The notes under the pieces are model-generated. The model had not been told where the DNA came from. It searched no databases and saw nothing but the letters and a program-made list of their open reading frames with translations. The translations under genes and the position numbers were made by a program. From Dryomyza anilis (taxonomy: Eukaryota; Arthropoda; Insecta; Diptera; Dryomyzidae): a stretch of DNA of 64,000 nucleotides. Below, in pieces: positions 58,340 through 64,000 of the stretch. The first letter of the stretch is position 1. Each line of letters starts with the position of its first letter. The stretch is from the NCBI GenBank assembly GCA_951804985.1, contig OX638135.1, positions 65,392,970 to 65,456,969 on the forward strand, given 5' to 3'.

Positions 58340-59055
58340 TATTTTAATAATAAAAAGGGCGCGTAATTTACAGAATATTAATAATCTGAAAATAGTTAGT
58401 AATTTTTACAGAAAAGGGCAATGTGTAGAGAAAAGCTTTAAGGCGCAATTTCATTTTGTGTTTTTTTAAAAACTTTGCGCCTTCTCTATATTTTACGCTT
58501 ATTTTCCTTTTGTGTTTTTTTTTAAACTTTAAGAAAGGCGCAAAAAGTAGCTATTTTAGCAAGACGCAAAATGTCTGTAAATTATGATTGTGATGTTTTT
58601 AAAATGTTGCGCCCTTCTGTAGAGGCGCAAAATACAGTAAATTAGGCACAGTTGCAATGTTATGCTTTTTTGATAATTTTGCGCCGTGCTCCATATTTGG
58701 CACTCTTTTAGAAAGGCGCAACAATTCTGAATATAATGCGAATTTTTTTATATTGAGTTTTTTTGAAAATGTTGCGCATTTCTCTATATTTTGCTGTCTT
58801 TTAGAAAGGCCCAAAATGTCTGTTAATTATGCGCCTTTTCCATTTTGTGATGTTTTGAAAATTTTGCGCCTTTCAATATATTTTGCGCCCTTCTGTAGAG
58901 GCGCACGCATTTTGTAAATTAGACGGATTTGCAATTTTATGTTTTTTTGAAAATGTTGCGCCTTTCTCTATAGTTTCCGCTCTTTCAAAAAGGCGCAAAA
59001 TTCTGAATGTTAGGCGCATTTATTTTCATTTTGTGTTTTTTTTGAAAATTTGTAT
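58340..59055. repeat. GCGCAAAAT satellite with local palindromes
   Basis: TTTTGCGCC and GGCGCAAAAT words alternate with CTCTATATTTTGCGC, TTTTAGAAAGGCGCAA, TCTGTAAATTA and TTTTGTGTTTTTTTGAAAA. They form about six irregular units of roughly 100 bases. Nested palindromes and indels blur the period. Array frames are not evidence of a protein. Confidence 0.75.
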
Positions 59056-59059
59056 ATTG

Positions 59060-59515
59060 AAAAAGTATTTCTATATATTGCGTATTTATCGCTTTATATT
59101 ATATATGTCATCAAAATGGAAGCGTCATCTACATTAAACAAAGGCATCGACGGAAGCAAAACAAGGTCAAGCAAAAGGCGCTTTAACAGAAAATATGCAA
59201 AGCAAACATTCTATTCAATGCAATAAAACTGAAAACTATTGAAATTTGGATTTTTTAGTTATATGTGGTATAATTTTGGTTAGTTTACTAGTTTTTTAAC
59301 TGTCATTAACCTAAAAGTTATAACAGTTTCTGTTACGTAAAATATTTCGTAAATTTACCAGTAATTTAATCGTCACTTATTACCTAAAGAACAGTGATAA
59401 ATATATATTCAATTGTATCTCATTGTAATAAGAAAAATATAAATATCGGTTTTAATACTAGTAATATTACTGCTCACATGACCGGTAGTTTTCTTGCTGG
59501 GGACATATACAGCGA
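59060..59515. repeat. Dispersed repeat R, copy 2 (uninterrupted)
   Basis: It is collinear with 8596-8798 plus 10973-11345 without the hAT-like element. The junction reads AGTTATATGTGGTATAATTT where copy 1 has the duplicated ATTTGGTC, so it shows the empty site. Confidence 0.77.
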
Positions 59516-60633
59516 AACCGTTAGATCTTGATGAGCTTGAATAGCTTACAGTTTTAGTGTTTCAACTGGTATATAGTAACCAGTTTAAAATAACTAGTTA
59601 ATGGAATGACTGTAAAAAATTAGTCTTGTTAAAAGAAACGAGTTCAAAAACTAGTTAAATGTAATGCAAGAGGGAACAATGACACATCGTAGGACATGAG
59701 CATTGAAAAAATTACAGTTCATTGTATGAAAATTGGGTCGAATTCGGGCTAGTTGAGCGTCTACAGAGAACTAGACCAATACTAGTATTCAACTAGTCCT
59801 TTACACTCAGGGTAATAAATATTTTTTTTTGTGTTTGTATAAATTATTTTATGTTTCAAATATTTGATAAAAAATGAATTTGATAGAAAGACAAATTATT
59901 TTATACCCAGTTATATATTATTGGCAATGAGTGGGTCTATTTAACTCAATTTAGAAGTATGCAGATGGGTTAAAACATTTGTGTCTAAATTTTAGAACAT
60001 TCCTAGCTACATTTAATACTTAAAACGCAATTAAGGACCTCATTTCCAAAACGTGCTGCTTAAAATTAAATGCTTTTATTTACAAATATACAACCCAAAA
60101 ATGATTATTTAAAAAAACTGAATATAGTAACAATATGAATAAAATATCAAAAGTGGAAAGCAACTTTGTTTCAATTTGATACACCATATAATTAGCTTTT
60201 ATTAAACTTGTCATCATTTCACACAAACGTTTTGTAAATGAGAAGTACACTATCAATTTCAAAACTATGTAATTACTTCTAAGACCTTTTAAGTACTATT
60301 CCATTGTAATTGAACAATAACAATAAATTCACTGATCAAAAGTTATTGGCCCATAACTACATACAAATTTAACCTACGATCTACAACTTCCATATAAAAA
60401 CGTTCACAAAACTCGTTAATAAATTTGAGTTCTAGGTTAATTTTGATAGTTGCGGTCCACTGTTTTTTAACACTTTTAACCAGTAATTGTCGCCGTCACT
60501 GATATCATTTTAAAACTAAAATCAGAAGTACAGGTTTAAATCGGTTTATAATGAAATATGTAAAACAAGCATAAACATATACTTTTAGTCAAATAAATAT
60601 TTATTTATCTATTTTTAATATTTTATCAAAATT
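59516..60633. other. AT-rich spacer, nothing recognised
   Basis: Several AACTAGTT words occur between 59560 and 59800. No gene or repeat end is supported. Confidence 0.35.
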
Positions 60634-60705
60634 ATCGTTAACATTTGTAATATCGTTAACATTTGTAATATCGTTAACATTTGTAATATCGTTAACATTT
60701 GTAAT
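60634..60705. repeat. 18-bp tandem repeat, four exact units
   Basis: Four identical copies of ATCGTTAACATTTGTAAT. Each contains the GTTAAC palindrome. Confidence 0.95.
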
Positions 60706-61399
60706 GAAAATAATTCAGTTTTTTATGCAAGTTATTAAAAATACGGCCAAAAAGTCAAATAATTTTTATATCATATGATAATTTTAAATTTTAATTAATA
60801 TATAACCAATAGTCCAATAAGTAATAGTCCGATAAACTATTGGTTCTATTTTAAACATCATTGCCACTCTAACATTTGCGAATCTAGCCATATTTCAAAT
60901 TTCATGTTATTATATTATTTCAGATGTTACTCAGAAAAAATGATAAAGAAACAGAAAAATGCACGTAGAAGCAAATTATCAAAATATTATATCATTATTA
61001 TATTAAAATAGCCTTTTTTTAGAATTTTTATATTTTCCTATCTTAAGTCCGGATTTGTTATCAAATGCAACATTTACAAAACACTATTTATATATGATCT
61101 CTATTGCTTTATTTATCAAAACAAAATACACATGAAAATCGTTATTTGGTCATAAATTTCCTAAATATTCATAATATATGAAATGTTAAATGAAAGATAA
61201 CATTTGGAATAAGGAGTATTTAAATCAAACTTTGTTTTCATAATATATTTTTTTTATATCGTATGTCTACATAACTACAATTTTTAATGATATTGTTTTT
61301 GATGTGTACGAATAAAGGAATTGCGTTCAAATCCTCATACCATTTATTCTATTATTTCAAATATGATAATTCAAATTAAAAATTTGCCCAATAAAATAT
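60706..61399. other. AT-rich spacer, nothing recognised
   Basis: No feature recognised. Confidence 0.35.
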
Positions 61400-62275
61400 T
61401 TGAAAAACATGTTATTTTACACAAATGAACTGTTTTAAGCTGAAACGCACTCTTAAAATAGTAAATTACAGATTCTGCAATGTTTTGTATATAAACACAT
61501 TGAAGTGTGTAAAAATGACGTCTAGCTCACACACATATTTGTGTAATAAGATCATTAGCTGACGCTAACGCTCTTGTCTGCGCTATTTTAGAAAACTCTA
61601 CAAAAAAGAAAACTTTCATATTTTAAATAAAATAAATATGCAAGGGGCGGATTGTTGGTGAATGTGAATTTAATTTGTATGCAATTGAAATGACATCTCC
61701 CAAGATTTTCATTCATGTTTGCGGACATTCGTTAAACATTCGTTGTGAACTTTTTCATTTTGTGTACAGAATTTTTTTTTACATTTGCTGAATCCGCCCG
61801 TTGAGATGCTATAAAGTTTTCTAATAATATTTAACCTTATAAAATTACCCGTTCTGTTGTGCTTTTTTAAATACGCATTATGTGAATAATGCGTGTATTT
61901 TTTACACTCATAAAATGGTATTTTGACACTACAGATGCGTACTAGTTTTACATACATTTATGTGTAAATTTTATTTTTACACATTCGTTGGAATTTACTA
62001 CATTAATAAGAGGAAACCGGTTTTCTACATTTATTATAGTACATTTTTCTTAGAGTGCATTCTGTTGTGCTTTTTTAACACGCATTATGTGAATGCATAC
62101 AGGGTTTTGTGTGTATTTTTTACACTCATAAAATTGTATTTTGACACTACAGATGTGTACTAGTTTTACATACTTTTGTGTGTAAATTTTATTTTTACAC
62201 ATTCGTTGAAATTTACTACATTAATAAGGGGAAACCAGTTTCCTACATTTAATATAGTAAATTTTTCTTAGAGTG
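61400..62275. mobile_element. CACTCTAAG-ended element, copy 2 (inverted, right end duplicated)
   Basis: It matches 18977-19761 in reverse. The terminal ~210 bases occur twice in tandem, 61849-62057 and 62059-62275, each ending TTTTCTTAGAGTG. The left end is unclear, with similarity ending near 61400. Confidence 0.75.
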
Positions 62276-62341
62276 TAAGTTAAAATACTCTCTCTGTATT
62301 AATTAAAATAGTTTTTATTCTTAAAAATATCATGTTGTAAC

Positions 62342-63930
62342 CAAGGATTGAAACCTAAACGAATAACGGTTTCGATTTCGGTTTCGGTTTTTTCCGCGTT
62401 TCGGTTTCGGTTACGGTTTCGGTTTTAAGTTTTTATAACGAAACGGTTTCGGTATACCGGTTTCATGTTACGGTTTCGGTTTTGATTTCGGTTTTTGTAT
62501 ACATTTTCTTTTTTCCATATTTTTCAAATAATTTAACATTGTTTATATTGTGCTAAGTTATGTTCAAATTATGATATTGGGGTAAAGTGGGAAACGTAAT
62601 TTAAACAATGTTTGTTGTTATTTTAGTTAAAATATTGTGTTATATTTATTATTTAATTGGTTACGCCAAGAACAAATTTTACTTTAAAATTTCGTGACCA
62701 CAAACCAATGAAAATCAACATTTTGACATAACCTGAGTTATGATCTGAATTGCAAAGAAGAAGAATTTTGTCCAATTTCCATCCATAAAGGCCAATGAAA
62801 TTAAATTTCAACAGTTCAGTGAACTGCAATATATGTAAAATAGTGATGATCATTTACAAGAGCAAGGCAAGAAATGGTAATCTTGTTCTTACACGCTGAG
62901 TCTTGCTCTTGCATAGGTACATATGACCTTGTTCTTGCAATACCTTTCTTGCTCTTGCTTGCAAGAATCTTGCAAAATTTTACTTTTAAATTTTAAATAA
63001 AAGATCGAAGACAGATATCTTAAACTGCATATTAGTTATGAAAACGAATAGAATTTGAACAATAATTGTATTTAAGTTACACATTTTCCATTTTTTCAAT
63101 TTCTTCAACAAAAAATAAATTGTTTTACTAACAAAAAAAAAAATTAATTATATTATATATCTAGTTCAGCTATCTAGTTGTCAACAACAACGAGTTTTCT
63201 TTGTGGTACAAAGAATTTCCCGCCAAAAAGTTCTATCAAAAGTTTGGATGCTGCTTTATTTGCATTTCTGTTGTTGTTGCACTTTCAAACGAATCAGCGG
63301 ATTTGTGTAAAGAAGAAAAACACAAAAAGCAATATATAAGCTAAATGAGGTACACTGTGAAAATGTTCATATATTATTTTTTTTTTGTTTTATAAGTTGA
63401 ATGAAATAATGCACATAGAACTTAACTTAAGTAAACTTCAGGATTTTACAATTAACAAAAAAACTATGTATAAATGTAAAACAAAAATAATAATGTGCAT
63501 AGCACAGTGCATTTGTACAATCGATGTACGAACTAACGTAGTGAAGAAAAGTGGAAAAAAACATTGTTTTGTCTATTTTATCTTATTGAAGCGACTTTTG
63601 AAGCAGTTTTGAAGCTATTTACCGCTACAAAAGTGCTTCACAGACCTTATTTTTAAAATGTTTTTATTCTTTACCCTTGGGAACTCAAAATTTTATTAAA
63701 TGATATTTTACTTAAGATCTTCTATATAAAATAAAATAAGTTTTTCTGTTTCTATTTATAGGTACTTTTTTAAAAACCGTTTTAAACCGGTATAAAACCG
63801 AAACCGTTTGTATCGGTTTTGGATATGGGTTTATTTCTGATTTTCATATAACGGTTCCGGTTACGGTTTCGGTTTTAAAAATGAAACGGTTTTAAACGGA
63901 TATCGGTTTCGGTTACGGTTTCAATCCTTG
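62342..63930. mobile_element. Non-autonomous hAT-like element, CAAGGATTG family, copy 3
   Basis: It has the same orientation as copy 1 and is 1589 bp. Terminal CAAGGATTGAAACC repeats and an exact 8-bp duplication GTTGTAAC (62334-62341, 63931-63938) define it. CGGTTTCGGTTACGG clusters occupy both ends. The interior lacks the 18-bp array but has a stretch of TTGCTCTTGC/CTTGTTCTTGC words at 62880-62980. No transposase is encoded. Confidence 0.93.
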
Positions 63931-63938
63931 GTTGTAAC

Positions 63939-64000
63939 TAGCATTTTCAAAAGAGGCCTCGAAATTATGTTCAAATACTTTTTCTGTATTAATTAAAATA
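63939..64000. other. Right flank, partial direct repeat with 62281-62310
   Basis: The last 30 bases nearly repeat 62281-62310 (TCTGTATTAATTAAAATA shared exactly). The window ends inside the match. Confidence 0.6.

Noticed and set aside
60634..60705. CRISPR-like array
   Set aside because: Four identical 18-bp units are contiguous with no spacers, in a eukaryotic context.

Overview
The window looks like a eukaryotic, repeat-dominated, very AT-rich stretch, most likely from a fly (Diptera). I infer this from the low GC content, jockey-, CR1- and RTE-type non-LTR retrotransposon relics, a Tc1-like transposase relic, Helitrons, a repeat with an internal (GTCY)n tract like the mini-me elements described in dipterans, and a tRNA-headed SINE whose body I recall from higher-fly genomes. 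No prokaryotic operon, CRISPR array, rRNA gene or intact host protein-coding gene can be supported. Two or three short GC-richer open stretches on the minus strand (around 29.5-30.0 kb and 55.3-55.5 kb) might be single exons, but I could not assign them.

Layout. 0-1.5 kb: a non-LTR reverse-transcriptase relic interrupted by a 525-bp insert that contains a near-perfect 57-bp-arm hairpin. 2.9-5.7 kb: a CACAG-ended repeat abutting a 5'-truncated, frameshifted jockey-like element. 7.4-8.5 kb: a GGGCCATTCC-ended repeat. 8.8-11.0 kb: copy 1 of a hAT-like element. 11.6-13.0 kb: foldback and small MITE. 13.9-15.8 kb: a Helitron carrying two 15-bp minisatellites. 16.1-17.6 kb: long inverted repeats. 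18.6-22.1 kb: Tc1-like relic, a CACTCTAAG element and a second Helitron. 22.2-26.0 kb: hairpin, GGGCCATTCC element, TA-flanked MITE, and a long foldback with CACAGTG ends. 26.1-29.3 kb: a head-to-tail pair of CACAG-ended elements, one split by a CAGAGAT hAT-like element that itself holds an inverted array of ~108-bp units. 29.5-31.8 kb: non-LTR relic in minus orientation and another inverted-repeat element. 33.1-35.9 kb: hAT copy 2. 36.5-41.0 kb: a GGGCCATTCC element nested in an older copy of itself, a 634-bp hairpin, (TA)n and a related element. 42.3-46.3 kb: 42-bp satellite, CACAG element, Helitron 3' end, MITEs. 46.3-55.2 kb: three mini-me-like copies, tRNA-like inverted pair, RTE-like relic. 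56.3-57.4 kb: a long palindrome split by a SINE. 58.3-64 kb: GCGC-rich satellite, CACTCTAAG copy 2, hAT copy 3.

The best-supported result is a non-autonomous hAT-like family (TIR CAAGGATTGAAACC) present three times, each copy flanked by a different perfect 8-bp target duplication, with subterminal clusters of CGGTTW hexamers. The second is the nested 26-29 kb complex, where the pre-insertion site can be read from a paralogous repeat 16 kb away. No element in the window appears to encode an intact transposase or polymerase, so everything here would depend on enzymes encoded elsewhere. I found no evidence of a novel multi-gene system; the interest lies in the architecture and nesting of the mobile elements.
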